From the NCBI GenBank assembly GCA_003482455.1, contig DMYW01000001.1, positions 1 through 11,428 on the forward strand: a stretch of 11,428 nucleotides of DNA. The letters run 5' to 3'. Made by a program: the position numbers and the translations under genes. This document shows positions 1-7,129 of this stretch, one piece after another; positions within the stretch are counted from its first letter, which is position 1; each line of letters opens with the position of its first letter. This DNA is from Rheinheimera sp. GTDB taxonomy: Bacteria; Pseudomonadota; Gammaproteobacteria; Enterobacterales; Alteromonadaceae. The notes under the pieces were generated by a model. It saw only the letters and a program-made list of their open reading frames with translations, searched no databases and had not been told where the DNA came from.

Positions 1-23
1 CGCCGAAAGCTTTTAAAACGGCT

Positions 24-236
24 CGCCGCAAAGGCGAAAAACGATTTAGAACAAACAAAACCAGCGTGCGAAAGGAACGCCTCCCGCAGGCATACCCGCT
101 CGCCGCCAAGACGAAAACCAATTTAACAACGAAATTCACAATACCAGCGTGCGAAAACCAAAGCCTGCTTGCAGGCAAACACGCCCGCCGCCAAGGCGAA
201 AAACGATTTTACAAAGAACAACAAACCAGCGTGCGA
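24..236. repeat. three diverged tandem repeats downstream of hutU
   Basis: Three imperfect direct units start at about 24, 101 and 186 (periods of 77 and 85 bp). Each opens with CGCCGC(C)AAGGCG or a close variant, which can form a short CGCC/GGCG hairpin. Each continues through an A-rich stretch (GAAAAACGATTT) and ends in ACCAGCGTGCGAAA (units ending near 73, 156 and 236). An extra small hairpin, CCTGC-TT-GCAGG, lies at 164-175 between units 2 and 3. A partial earlier unit may run off the left edge. The open frames through this stretch are low-complexity and I do not regard them as genes. Function unknown. Confidence 0.75.
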
Positions 237-260
237 AAAAAAACCGAGCTTTCGGCTCGG
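236..260 (-). terminator. rho-independent terminator of the hutH-hutU operon
   Basis: Read on the minus strand, a 6-bp GC stem CCGAGC/GCTCGG (244-249 with 255-260, 5-nt loop) is followed at once by eight T residues (complement of the A run 236-243). It lies 30 bp past the hutU stop. On the plus strand the same hairpin is followed by CTTTTCC, so weaker bidirectional activity is possible. Confidence 0.88.
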
Positions 261-290
261 CTTTTCCAACTCACTAACCAACTCGGCTCG

Positions 291-2294
291 TTAAAACAAC
301 CCACTGAGCAGCGCGTCATCGACGCGATTGGCCAGCGTCACTTGCAGCTTCGGCGTGCGGGCCATTTCGCGGCGGATGGCGAAATCGGCTTCGTTGTTGC
401 GGGCCCAGCTGCGGCGGGCGATGCCGTTGTTGACGTCGAAGAACAACATCGACTTTAACCGTGCGGATGCCTCAGCTGAGCCATCGAGCAACATGCCAAA
501 GCCGCCGTTCATCACCTCGCCCCAGCCGACGCCGCCGCCGTTGTGGATAGACACCCAGGTCGCGCCGCGGAAGCTGTCGCCGATGACGTTGTGAATGGCC
601 ATGTCGGCGGTAAAGCGGCTGCCGTCATAGATATTGGAGGTTTCACGAAACGGCGAATCGGTGCCGCTGACGTCGTGATGGTCACGGCCAAGGACTACAG
701 GGCCAATCTCGCCACGGGCAATGGCCTCGTTGAAGGCCTGGGCGATTTCGGCGCGGCCTTGTGCGTCGGCGTACAAAATCCGCGCTTGCGACCCGACCAC
801 CAGCTTGTTTTGCTTGGCGTCTAAAATCCAGGTGATGTTGTCTTGCATCTGCTGCTGAATTTCTTCTGGCGACTCTTGCATGATGCGCTGTAAAACCTGT
901 GCCGCAATGGCGTCGGTTTTGTCCAAATCCTCAGGCTTGCCAGAGGTACAAACCCAGCGGAACGGGCCAAAGCCGTAGTCAAAACACATTGGGCCCAAAA
1001 TATCTTGCACGTACGACGGGTATTTAAAATCGATACCGTTTTGCGCCATTACGTCGCCGCCCGCGCGGGAGGCTTCTAATAAAAACGCATTGCCGTAGTC
1101 AAAGAAATAGGTGCCTTTGGCGGTGTGTTTGTTGACGATCGCCGCGTGGCGCTTCAGCGTCTCTTGCACCTTGGCTTTAAACAGCTCTGGTTCTTCGCGA
1201 ATTAAGCGATTGGCTTCGTCGTAACTGACTCCCACCGGGTAATAACCGCCCGACCATGGGTTGTGCAACGAGGTTTGATCCGAGCCTAAATGCACAAAAA
1301 TATTCTCGGCATCAAAGGCTTCCCACACTTCGACCACGTTGCCGATAAAGGCAATCGACACCACTTCTTGTTGCGCTTGTGCTTGTTTGACGCGGGCGAT
1401 CAGCGCCGGCATCGAATCGATTAACTCATCGACCCAGCCTTGTTGATGGCGCTTGGTCGCGGCTTTTGGATTCACTTCGGCGCACACCGTAATGCAGTTG
1501 GCGATGTTGCCGGCTTTGGGCTGCGCACCGCTCATGCCACCAAGGCCAGCGGTTAAAAAGATTTTGCCTTTTGGCGTGTCACCTTTGGGCAGCACTTTGC
1601 GAAACGCATTCATCACGGTAATGGTGGTGCCGTGCACTATGCCTTGCGGGCCAATGTACATAAACGACCCTGCGGTCATTTGGCCGTATTGCGTCACGCC
1701 TAACGCGTTAAACCGCTCCCAGTCGTCCGGTTTGGAATAATTCGGGATCATCATGCCGTTGGTCACGACGACGCGCGGCGCTTCCTTGGACGATGGGAAC
1801 AACCCCATCGGGTGGCCCGAATACATGTGCAGCGTTTGATCCTCGGCCATCTCGCTTAAGTACTTCATGGTTAAGCGATATTGCGCCCAGTTTTGAAACA
1901 CAGCGCCGTTGCCGCCGTAGGTGATCAGCTCTTCTGGATGCTGCGCCACCGCTGGGTCTAAGTTGTTGTCGATCATCAACATAATGGCCGCAGCTTGTTG
2001 GCACTTGGCTGGGTAGTCGCTAATTGGCCGCGCCTTGATGGCGTAGTCTGGTTTAAAGCGGTACATGTAAATGCGGCCGAAGTCATTGAGTTCGCGCGCA
2101 AATTCCACCGCCAGTTCCGCATGCCATTCGGTCGGGAAATACCGCAGCGCGTTACGCACCGCCAGCTGTTTTTCAGCCTTGCTCAAAATGTCTTTGCGTT
2201 TAGGTGCGCGGTTGGCATCCTGCGGATAGGGTTTTACCGCGGGCAGCACACTTGGAATGCCTTCGGCGATTTGTTGTTGCAATGTCAGCATCAT
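291..2294 (-). CDS. hutU: urocanate hydratase (urocanase), long form
   Basis: Second enzyme of histidine degradation: it adds water to urocanate, giving 4-imidazolone-5-propionate, with tightly bound NAD+ acting as electrophile; cytoplasmic. The 667 residues carry family landmarks: YGGNGAVFQNWAQYRLTMKY (126-145), YGQMTAGSFMYIGPQGIVHG (203-222), the glycine-rich GLGGMSGAQ (250-258, nucleotide-binding region), GPFRWVCTSG (442-451, Cys449 at the position of the catalytic-site cysteine) and GRDHHDVSGTDSPFRE (536-551). The length matches the form of about 670 residues found in animals and some bacteria, not the form of about 555 residues of Pseudomonas and enterics. Two ATGs lie side by side at the start; AAGGGAAGGG just upstream serves either. 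The start is 12 nt past the hutH stop, whose TAA runs into this ribosome site, so the two genes are probably translationally coupled. Confidence 0.97.
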   Translation of the reverse strand: MMLTLQQQIAEGIPSVLPAVKPYPQDANRAPKRKDILSKAEKQLAVRNALRYFPTEWHAELAVEFARELNDFGRIYMYRFKPDYAIKARPISDYPAKCQQAAAIMLMIDNNLDPAVAQHPEELITYGGNGAVFQNWAQYRLTMKYLSEMAEDQTLHMYSGHPMGLFPSSKEAPRVVVTNGMMIPNYSKPDDWERFNALGVTQYGQMTAGSFMYIGPQGIVHGTTITVMNAFRKVLPKGDTPKGKIFLTAGLGGMSGAQPKAGNIANCITVCAEVNPKAATKRHQQGWVDELIDSMPALIARVKQAQAQQEVVSIAFIGNVVEVWEAFDAENIFVHLGSDQTSLHNPWSGGYYPVGVSYDEANRLIREEPELFKAKVQETLKRHAAIVNKHTAKGTYFFDYGNAFLLEASRAGGDVMAQNGIDFKYPSYVQDILGPMCFDYGFGPFRWVCTSGKPEDLDKTDAIAAQVLQRIMQESPEEIQQQMQDNITWILDAKQNKLVVGSQARILYADAQGRAEIAQAFNEAIARGEIGPVVLGRDHHDVSGTDSPFRETSNIYDGSRFTADMAIHNVIGDSFRGATWVSIHNGGGVGWGEVMNGGFGMLLDGSAEASARLKSMLFFDVNNGIARRSWARNNEADFAIRREMARTPKLQVTLANRVDDALLSGLF

Positions 2295-2306
2295 CTGGCC
2301 CTTCCC

Positions 2307-3833
2307 TTAGTTTGACTCTGTGCTTGTGGCAAATTCGACGTGAAACGCTTGGCTACGCACCAAGTTGATCATCGCGTCGATATCCGGCTTGAGCAGGCGG
2401 TCTTCTTCGAGTTTTGCCACTTTAGCGCGGATAATCGCATGATTTTCTTCGATTAAATCAGAGCAGGTGTTCGGGCGGCGGAAGTCGATCGCTTGCGCGG
2501 CGTACATCAGTTCGATGGCCAAAATCTTCTCTAAGTTACCCAAAATTTGATTCAGTTTACGGCCTGAAATACTGCCCATCGACACGTGATCTTCTTGGCC
2601 CATCGAGGTTGGCACGCTGTCGGCTGACGGCGGGAAACACAAGGATTTGTTTTCAGTCACCAGTGCCGCCGTGGTGTATTGCGGGATCATCATGCCCGAG
2701 TTCAAGCCACCAGCTTTGGTGAGCAGGCGCGGTAAACCGTGCAGGCCCTCGAGCAGCAGGTAACAACGACGATCGGAGATATTGCCAAGCTCGGCGGCAG
2801 CAATCGAGGTGTAATCCAGCACCATCGCCAGCGGTTGGCCGTGGAAACCACCGCCGGACAGCGCTTCTTCGCTGCTAATGACAATCGGGTTGTCGGTGAC
2901 TGAGTTCATCTCAATCTCGACCAGCTGTTTTAAATGGGCAAAGGCGTTACGCGAGGCGCCGTGCACCTGCGGGATACAGCGCAGCGAATATGGGTCTTGC
3001 ACGCGGGCACAACCGGTGTGCGACGCCATGTTTTGCGAGTCTTTAAACAAACGACGCATCCGCGCAGCCACTTCGATATTGCCTGGGAATGGCCGGATTT
3101 GGTGCAGCTCAGGGCGAAACGGCGAACCACTGCCTTGCATGCCTTCGATACTCATGGCACCAGCAACATCCGCTAAATCCAGCAGATATTGCATCTTGGT
3201 CAGCGCCGTGATGCCGTGCGACAAAATAAACTGGGTGCCGTTTATCAGGCCCAAGCCTTCTTTGGCTTGCAGCTCCAGTGGCGCAAGGCCATGCGCGGCT
3301 AAGGCTTGCGCCGCTGGCACTAGCTCTTTGCTGTCGCCTTTGCCCCAAAACTCGCCTTCGCCAATCAGCGGCAGGAACAAATGCGACAACGGCGCTAAGT
3401 CGCCCGACGCACCTACCGAGCCTTGTTCTGGCACCACCGGAATTAAATCCAGCTCGATAAACTTCAGCATCCGCTCCACCACTTCTAAGCGCACGCCGGA
3501 AAAGCCTTGGCTTAACGCGTGCACTTTGGTGATCAGCATCAGTTTAGAAATGGCTTTGGCAATAGGTTCACCAACACCTACGGCATGGGTGATCAGCAGG
3601 TTTTTTTGCAGTAACGCTGTTTCAGCCGGTGATATTTGTGTGTCACACAAGGGGCCAAACCCAGTGTTGATGCCATAAATGGCTTTGCTCGAAGCCGCCA
3701 TTTTGTCGACGCAAGCGCGGCTTTGGTTAATTTTGGCTTTGGCTTGGTCGTTTAACTCAGCCGCAATTCGGCCATTAGCAATGCCGTTGACGGTCGCTAA
3801 ATCTAACTGGTCGATGCCGTAATAAAACGTCAT
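2307..3833 (-). CDS. hutH: histidine ammonia-lyase (histidase)
   Basis: First enzyme of histidine degradation: it deaminates L-histidine to trans-urocanate and ammonia; a cytoplasmic homotetramer in the family. I chose the ATG at 3833 (508 aa). It has a clear AGGAG 6 nt upstream, and it gives the usual length, placing the self-cyclising MIO triad Ala-Ser-Gly at 142-144 inside GSVGASGDLAPLSH. An upstream in-frame ATG at 3914 would add 27 residues with no family likeness. Other active-site motifs are intact: YGINTGFG (53-60), LINGTQ (196-201), QDPYSLRCIPQVHG (279-292) and QEDHVSMG (413-420, Glu414). It is the first gene of the operon, followed closely by hutU. Expression is presumably controlled from the 3834-4018 region by the divergent LysR protein; that is inference. 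Confidence 0.97.
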   Translation of the reverse strand: MTFYYGIDQLDLATVNGIANGRIAAELNDQAKAKINQSRACVDKMAASSKAIYGINTGFGPLCDTQISPAETALLQKNLLITHAVGVGEPIAKAISKLMLITKVHALSQGFSGVRLEVVERMLKFIELDLIPVVPEQGSVGASGDLAPLSHLFLPLIGEGEFWGKGDSKELVPAAQALAAHGLAPLELQAKEGLGLINGTQFILSHGITALTKMQYLLDLADVAGAMSIEGMQGSGSPFRPELHQIRPFPGNIEVAARMRRLFKDSQNMASHTGCARVQDPYSLRCIPQVHGASRNAFAHLKQLVEIEMNSVTDNPIVISSEEALSGGGFHGQPLAMVLDYTSIAAAELGNISDRRCYLLLEGLHGLPRLLTKAGGLNSGMMIPQYTTAALVTENKSLCFPPSADSVPTSMGQEDHVSMGSISGRKLNQILGNLEKILAIELMYAAQAIDFRRPNTCSDLIEENHAIIRAKVAKLEEDRLLKPDIDAMINLVRSQAFHVEFATSTESN

Positions 3834-4018
3834 GAAAGGCTCCTGATGCAAAAGGGTGCACACGGGTGCAAGGATAAAAGTGCTGGGCATGGGCCCATTG
3901 AGTATGACCTGCATGCTAGCTTGCGCGAGTAGTTTTATAAATAGATAATAATCGTAGCTTATTCCGGTTTTATCGAACTAAATAAGTCGCATCTCCGCTT
4001 TAACACAAGGAGCCCCCC
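3834..4018. promoter_or_regulatory. divergent hutH / lysR control region
   Basis: The 185 bp between divergent starts contain an AT-rich core at 3931-3963. An inverted repeat AATAA-N7-TTATT (3947-3963) has the size and composition of a LysR-type binding dyad. For lysR a plausible sigma-70 promoter is TTGCGC (3921-3926), a 17-nt spacer and GATAAT (3944-3949). The hutH promoter on the other strand must overlap the same core but I cannot fix its boxes. lysR has the ribosome site AAGGAG 6 nt before its ATG. The assignments are by eye. Confidence 0.5.
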
Positions 4019-4915
4019 ATGCAAGTGCAAGATGTTGATTTACGGCTGCTGCGCATTTTTGTCACCATTGTGGAATGCGGCGGTTTGTCGGCGGCCGAGT
4101 CGCGGCTCAATATCGGCCGCTCGACCATTAGCGCGCATCTGTCCGATTTGGAAATTCGCTTGGGGCTGACGCTGTGTAAACGCGGCCGCAGCGGCTTTGA
4201 ACTGACCGACGCCGGGCGCATCACCTACCAAGCCTCGCTGGATTTATTACAACAATGCGAGACGTTCGCCAGCACAGTCGCCGGCTCTAAACATAAGCTG
4301 TCTGGTCGCGTCACCATCGCCATTATCGACACGCTTATTCAAGATCCGCGCTGCAAAGTGGCGCAGGCCATTGCGCTGTTAAAACAAAAAAGCGACAACT
4401 TGCAGTTTGATATCCACGTTTGCGAAGCACGCGAAGTCGAAACCGCCGTCGCCAACGGCCGCTGCTTGGTGGGCATTGGTGTCAGTCGCCACCCCATTCG
4501 CGGCTTGGATTACGTGCCGCTGCACAACGAAACCAACTTCTTATATTGCGCCAAAGGCCACCCGCTGTTTGATTGCCCTGCCAGCGACGTCAAAACGCTG
4601 CTGGCCCAAGCCGAAGTCATCACCAGCAACTACCTGCGCGACAAAGACAGCCGCAACGACGGCCTGAACTACCAAAACAGCGCCAGCGCCTACCACGACG
4701 AAGGCATCGCCCACCTGATTTTATCCGGCCATTTTATCGGCTATTTACCCGAACATTTCGCCAGCAGCTGGGTCGACAAAGGCCTATTCAAAGCCATCCT
4801 GCCCGAGCGCTACCACTACCAAATCCCAGTGGAACTGATTAGCAGCAAAGCCCACAACAGCTCACCGCTGGCACAAGCCAGCATCGAGGTGCTGAAAAAG
4901 GTGCATGGGGTGTGA
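4019..4915 (+). CDS. LysR-type transcriptional regulator, divergent from hut
   Basis: 298 residues, the usual LysR length. The N-terminal winged helix-turn-helix is clear: LRLLRIFVTIVECGG (8-22), recognition region around LSAAESRLNIGRSTISAHLS (23-42), then LEIRLGLTLCKRGRSGFELT (44-63). Residues from about 90 onward form the effector-binding domain. ATG 4019 is supported by AAGGAG with 6-nt spacing. LysR proteins typically bind the region between themselves and a divergent target and respond to a pathway metabolite. By position the target is hutH-hutU, and histidine or urocanate is the likely effector (inference). Most proteobacterial hut operons are instead controlled by the GntR-type repressor HutC, so this pairing is less usual. 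No terminator is evident after the stop. Confidence 0.92.
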   Translation: MQVQDVDLRLLRIFVTIVECGGLSAAESRLNIGRSTISAHLSDLEIRLGLTLCKRGRSGFELTDAGRITYQASLDLLQQCETFASTVAGSKHKLSGRVTIAIIDTLIQDPRCKVAQAIALLKQKSDNLQFDIHVCEAREVETAVANGRCLVGIGVSRHPIRGLDYVPLHNETNFLYCAKGHPLFDCPASDVKTLLAQAEVITSNYLRDKDSRNDGLNYQNSASAYHDEGIAHLILSGHFIGYLPEHFASSWVDKGLFKAILPERYHYQIPVELISSKAHNSSPLAQASIEVLKKVHGV

Positions 4916-4981
4916 GGTTGGGCATGAGTTGCTTAGGGGTCTGGACAGTCATTTAAAGTTTAAGTGGAGGTTGCTGGTTCG

Positions 4982-5082
4982 CGTGATTGCAGCACTGGTA
5001 TCAAACCGTTATTCCGGCACTGTGTTAGAGTGCTTTGACTGTGGTTACTGAGATGTTAATTTTGGGGTTTGGGTGGGTGTCC
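4982..5082 (+). repeat. repeat element B, copy 1
   Basis: Shares ordered blocks with copies near 7009, 8523 and 11276: CGTGATTGCAG, TGGTATCAA, GTGCTTTGACTGTGGTTACTGA, ATGTTAAT, then GTTTGGGTGGGTGTCC at its 3' edge. The TGGGTGTCC end (5074-5082) also appears, mostly inverted, at several other places in the block. A decapitated open frame begins immediately to its right. I do not recognise the element; it resembles a small palindromic or MITE-like mobile repeat. Confidence 0.65.
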
Positions 5083-5110
5083 ACGGTCAGGCTTTGTAAA
5101 AAATACGCCG

Positions 5111-5242
5111 ATGTATGGAGCGGATTTGTCACGATTCTACCGACAAACCCATTATGCCAACTTTGGTATCAACCCTATATCGGGCAAGGCTTTTACCGCC
5201 TTTCCTGTGATCTCACCTAATAGCCTTGGGGTTCTTTATTAA
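5111..5242 (+). pseudogene. decapitated toxin-like C-terminal fragment 1
   Basis: An open frame with protein-like composition (its 43-residue core starts MYGADLSRFYRQTHYANFGI and ends SPNSLGVLY) runs out of the edge of element B. The frame is open back to 5060, but the upstream part is repeat sequence. Its TAA (5240-5242) is directly followed by the ATG of the next gene, TAAATG, so the two were one translationally coupled pair. The layout is that of a polymorphic-toxin C-terminus followed by its immunity gene, with the toxin's N-terminus lost at the repeat. The toxin family is not recognised, and the fragment is probably not expressed as an active protein. Confidence 0.5.
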
Positions 5243-5731
5243 ATGACAGCCGCGCAGAAAAAAATAACATTAAACCCTCACTATGTATCGAGGTTAATTG
5301 GTCCACTTGCATTGGCTTTTGAGATGGATAGCCAGGCCGATGTGCTTGAATCAATTGATTACGCTGACACTTTGCAGTGTGAGCTTGTATTTAACTGCTT
5401 GATTCGACCAGGCTTCGATCGACTAGGTGAGTCGACCAAGCAGGAAGTTAAGAAGTCGTTGGGCTATTTGGTTGAAAATCCTGAATGCCTGCCCGAACTA
5501 ATCGAGGAGAAGCTTTCATTGTGCGGTGTACACCCTGATGCACATAATTTGTTTCTCTGCGAACTCTGGAAGGCATTGTTTCCTTTGGAGGGTACTAGTG
5601 ACTACAGTTCTGAAAATTGCAAAACTGTAAACAAGCCGCTTGCTGCGAATCAGTTTGCTTTTAGCCGACCAGCAGGTGAATCACTTCAGGATGGGCTGAA
5701 TAAGCTGCATGAAAAGCTGCTAAGCCAGTAG
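5243..5731 (+). CDS. small protein, candidate immunity protein 1
   Basis: 162 residues, acidic, soluble, no signal peptide or membrane segment; family not recognised. Helix-rich N-terminal two thirds (for example SQADVLESIDYADTLQCELV and TKQEVKKSLGYLVENPECLP) and a less ordered serine- and asparagine-rich stretch at about 118-145. The ATG has only a weak ribosome site (TTGGGG 13 nt upstream), which fits start by coupling from the fragment ending one base before it. Position directly after a truncated toxin-like tail suggests a cognate antitoxin or immunity protein that binds the toxin in the cytoplasm; this is inference from layout only. A strong hairpin follows the stop. Confidence 0.65.
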   Translation: MTAAQKKITLNPHYVSRLIGPLALAFEMDSQADVLESIDYADTLQCELVFNCLIRPGFDRLGESTKQEVKKSLGYLVENPECLPELIEEKLSLCGVHPDAHNLFLCELWKALFPLEGTSDYSSENCKTVNKPLAANQFAFSRPAGESLQDGLNKLHEKLLSQ

Positions 5732-5734
5732 TTA

Positions 5735-5772
5735 TTTGGACGACAAGGGATATTTTCACTTGTCGTTCCAAA
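5735..5772 (+). terminator. strong hairpin after the 162-aa gene
   Basis: TTTGGACGACAAG (5735-5747) pairs with CTTGTCGTTCCAAA (5759-5772), 13 bp with a single bulged T and an 11-nt loop. It lies 4 nt past the stop codon. There is no following T-run, so it may act as an mRNA 3' stabiliser or be a repeat remnant and not a classic terminator. Confidence 0.45.
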
Positions 5773-5817
5773 CAGGGTTGGATTAGCCCCCGAATTGGTC
5801 GGGCCTCAGATGCCCAG

Positions 5818-5893
5818 GACTGTGATTGGACAACCACTGTAATTTTTTGTGAACCCGAATTACATTAAATTACAGTGGGTGGCTCAGGTGTTG
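5818..5893 (+). repeat. palindromic element A, copy 1
   Basis: A 76-bp sequence identical in copies 1-3. Core: perfect 12-bp inverted repeat CCACTGTAATTT (5834-5845) and AAATTACAGTGG (5867-5878) with a 21-nt loop, flanked by GACTGTGATTGGACAA on the left and GTGGCTCAGGTGTTG on the right. Outer CAAC/GTTG can extend the fold. A toxin-like tail starts at its right edge. It does not match a class 1 or Vibrio attC site (no RYYYAAC/GTTRRRY pair), and I do not recognise the family. Confidence 0.85.
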
Positions 5894-5897
5894 TTTT

Positions 5898-6020
5898 GAC
5901 AATGCAATTTTGGATATCAAACCAGCCGGCACGCCGCTCTCTGGGCCGCAGTTTAATGACTTTAAGTCATTTGCGAACACCAATGATGTGCGCTGGATAT
6001 ATTATGAGGGCTTCCGTTGA
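5898..6020 (+). pseudogene. decapitated toxin-like C-terminal fragment 2
   Basis: Forty codons open from the edge of element A to TGA at 6018-6020. They read DNAILDIKPAGTPLSGPQFN at the start and NDVRWIYYEGFR at the end, a composition typical of a folded protein. There is no in-frame ATG or credible start; the frame runs back into the repeat until a TGA at 5850. The TGA overlaps the ATG of the next gene (TGATG), showing an original two-gene coupled unit. Interpreted as the last part of a toxin domain whose upstream part was removed. Toxin class not recognised. Confidence 0.5.
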
Positions 6021-6313
6021 TGCTCACGAAAAGGAAAGTTTTACATCTTGCCTTGGCCTTGACCAAGGCTGGAGATAGCGATTTGTTAAAAGGTAACTCT
6101 TTGTTTACTGACCAAGCGCTTAATGTTGATGATAGGGAGAGGGTAAAGGAAATTGGCCGAATTGTTCATGATCTCTGCCAAGATTATTCGTATATCCGTT
6201 CCGCCGCATATGGTTTGGAGATTTCAACCAAATCAGCGAGTGTTGTCGACATGAAAGCCAAAATGGAATCGGCCCCCGCTAGAAAAAGGACTGTGATTGG
6301 ACAACCACTGTAA
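6020..6313 (+). CDS. small protein, candidate immunity protein 2, 3' end altered by a repeat
   Basis: 97 residues from ATG 6020 (a TTG one codon earlier is also possible). GAGGG lies 9 nt upstream and the start overlaps the previous stop. The protein is helical and charged (LTKRKVLHLALALTKAGDSD, then VDDRERVKEIGRIVHDLCQD), with no signal or membrane segment. Family not recognised; small size and coupling to a toxin-like tail suggest an immunity protein. The last eight codons (RTVIGQPL-stop) are encoded by element A copy 2, so the native C-terminus has been replaced and its stop is supplied by the repeat. The loss may be only a few residues, so the protein could still work. Confidence 0.6.
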   Translation: MLTKRKVLHLALALTKAGDSDLLKGNSLFTDQALNVDDRERVKEIGRIVHDLCQDYSYIRSAAYGLEISTKSASVVDMKAKMESAPARKRTVIGQPL

Positions 6314-6364
6314 TTTTTTGTGAACCCGAATTACATTAAATTACAGTGGGTGGCTCAGGTGTTG
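6289..6364 (+). repeat. palindromic element A, copy 2
   Basis: Base-for-base identical to copies 1 and 3 over 76 bp. It enters the 3' end of the 97-residue gene and gives it a stop codon. Its right edge is duplicated: GCTCAGGTGTTGTT occurs twice in tandem (6353-6366, 6367-6380), a mark of slippage or of an insertion event. The next toxin-like tail begins right after the second copy. Confidence 0.85.
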
Positions 6365-6379
6365 TTGCTCAGGTGTTGT

Positions 6380-6430
6380 TTGGAAAATAGCGGTTTAAAA
6401 GTCGAGCATGAAGTATGGACAGGACTGTAA
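6380..6430 (+). pseudogene. decapitated toxin-like C-terminal fragment 3
   Basis: Only 16 codons remain after element A: LENSGLKVEHEVWTGL then TAA (6428-6430). The frame overlaps the start of the next gene by 16 nt (ATG 6415). It is very short, so alone it would mean little; it is listed because it repeats the order of the neighbouring units (repeat edge, open tail, overlapping small gene). Confidence 0.35.
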
Positions 6431-6915
6431 TATTTAACGAAATAGAGATAAGGGAGCAGATGCTCCCTTATAAAGGTAAATCTGAATTTAATTGGTTACC
6501 TTTAATAACTATTGATACGAGCACGAATAATCTTTTAGGCATTAATGATTCTGCTATGTGGGTTTGCGGCAAAGGTAATTTTTTGCATGAAGTCGCTGAC
6601 ACTAGAAGTGGTTGTCTACTAACTCCAATTCTTAAGGAGCGCCTAGTTTTTTTCGTTGAGCGGTTAAAAAAGGCTGTGTTAGAGAAAAAAGTACCTACAG
6701 ATATTTTGCTGTCATTTCCTTTTGATGCATTGATGTGTGCAGGTATTCAAGGTGCGGCGGATGCAGTGGACAGTGCATATGATTGGGTCGATCAAGGTTA
6801 TCCTGTTAGTGATAAAGTCGCTGAACGTTTTGCAAGAAGAAATCTAAGAGTGCCAAAGATTTCCCAGGCGACCTATGACGAAAGGATTAAGTACATTTTG
6901 TCATTATCTACTTGA
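6415..6915 (+). CDS. small protein, candidate immunity protein 3
   Basis: 166 residues, soluble, no signal peptide; family not recognised. Visible parts: a mixed N-terminal region (TIDTSTNNLLGINDSAMWVC), a long charged helix (LKERLVFFVERLKKAVLEKK, about 73-92), then IQGAADAVDSAYDWVDQGYP and a basic C-terminal helix. G+C is clearly lower than in the hut genes. ATG 6415 lies inside the end of the preceding toxin-like tail; there is no strong ribosome site, so translation by coupling fits. Alternative: an unrelated orphan gene. Immunity function is inferred from layout alone. Confidence 0.62.
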   Translation: MDRTVIFNEIEIREQMLPYKGKSEFNWLPLITIDTSTNNLLGINDSAMWVCGKGNFLHEVADTRSGCLLTPILKERLVFFVERLKKAVLEKKVPTDILLSFPFDALMCAGIQGAADAVDSAYDWVDQGYPVSDKVAERFARRNLRVPKISQATYDERIKYILSLST

Positions 6916-6963
6916 GTAAATCTTTAGCTGGTTTTATTGCTTTAGCCTTAAAGAGTTTGGTGG

Positions 6964-7007
6964 GTGTCTAGCAAGTGCTCCACTCGTGTCCAGCAAGTGC
7001 TCCATTG
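6964..7007 (+). repeat. 22-bp tandem duplication
   Basis: GTGTCTAGCAAGTGCTCCAC (+TC) at 6964-6985 is followed by a near copy, GTGTCCAGCAAGTGCTCCAT (+TG), at 6986-7007. The unit starts in the GGGTGTCC-like motif that ends B elements and leads directly into B copy 2. Confidence 0.8.
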
Positions 7008-7008
7008 G

Positions 7009-7120
7009 GCGCTGTGTCGGAATGCTTTGACTATGGTTCCTGAAATGTTAATTTCAAGACAATGTGTAATCCTGATAGATGTCCATCTAGTACACAACAG
7101 GTCATCCGGACAATAGGAAT
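7009..7120 (+). repeat. repeat element B, copy 2, with a distinct right arm
   Basis: Contains the B blocks TGTGTCGGAATGCTTTGACT and GAAATGTTAAT, but then leaves the B1/B3 pattern and continues into an arm with nested inverted repeats: TGTGTA (7063-7068) with TACACA (7091-7096), enclosing TAGATG-TC-CATCTA (7076-7089). Bases 7013-7120 are identical to 11321-11428. Ten bases later element A copy 3 begins, so B and A may form one composite. Confidence 0.8.
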
Positions 7121-7129
7121 TGTGTATAA

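Noticed and set aside
66..458. 130-codon plus-strand open frame at the left end
   Set aside because: Runs through the tandem repeats and terminator and then antisense to hutU; low-complexity, not a protein.
2878..3678. 266-codon plus-strand open frame opposite hutH
   Set aside because: Antisense shadow of hutH in GC-rich DNA; cysteine- and serine-rich, no family likeness, no ribosome site.
3834..3914. N-terminal extension of HutH from the ATG at 3914
   Set aside because: The 27 extra residues do not fit the family; the ATG at 3833 has AGGAG at 6 nt and restores standard active-site numbering.
5035..5220. 61-codon frame beginning in B copy 1
   Set aside because: Overlaps a better, coupled frame (5111-5242) and its N-terminus is repeat sequence.
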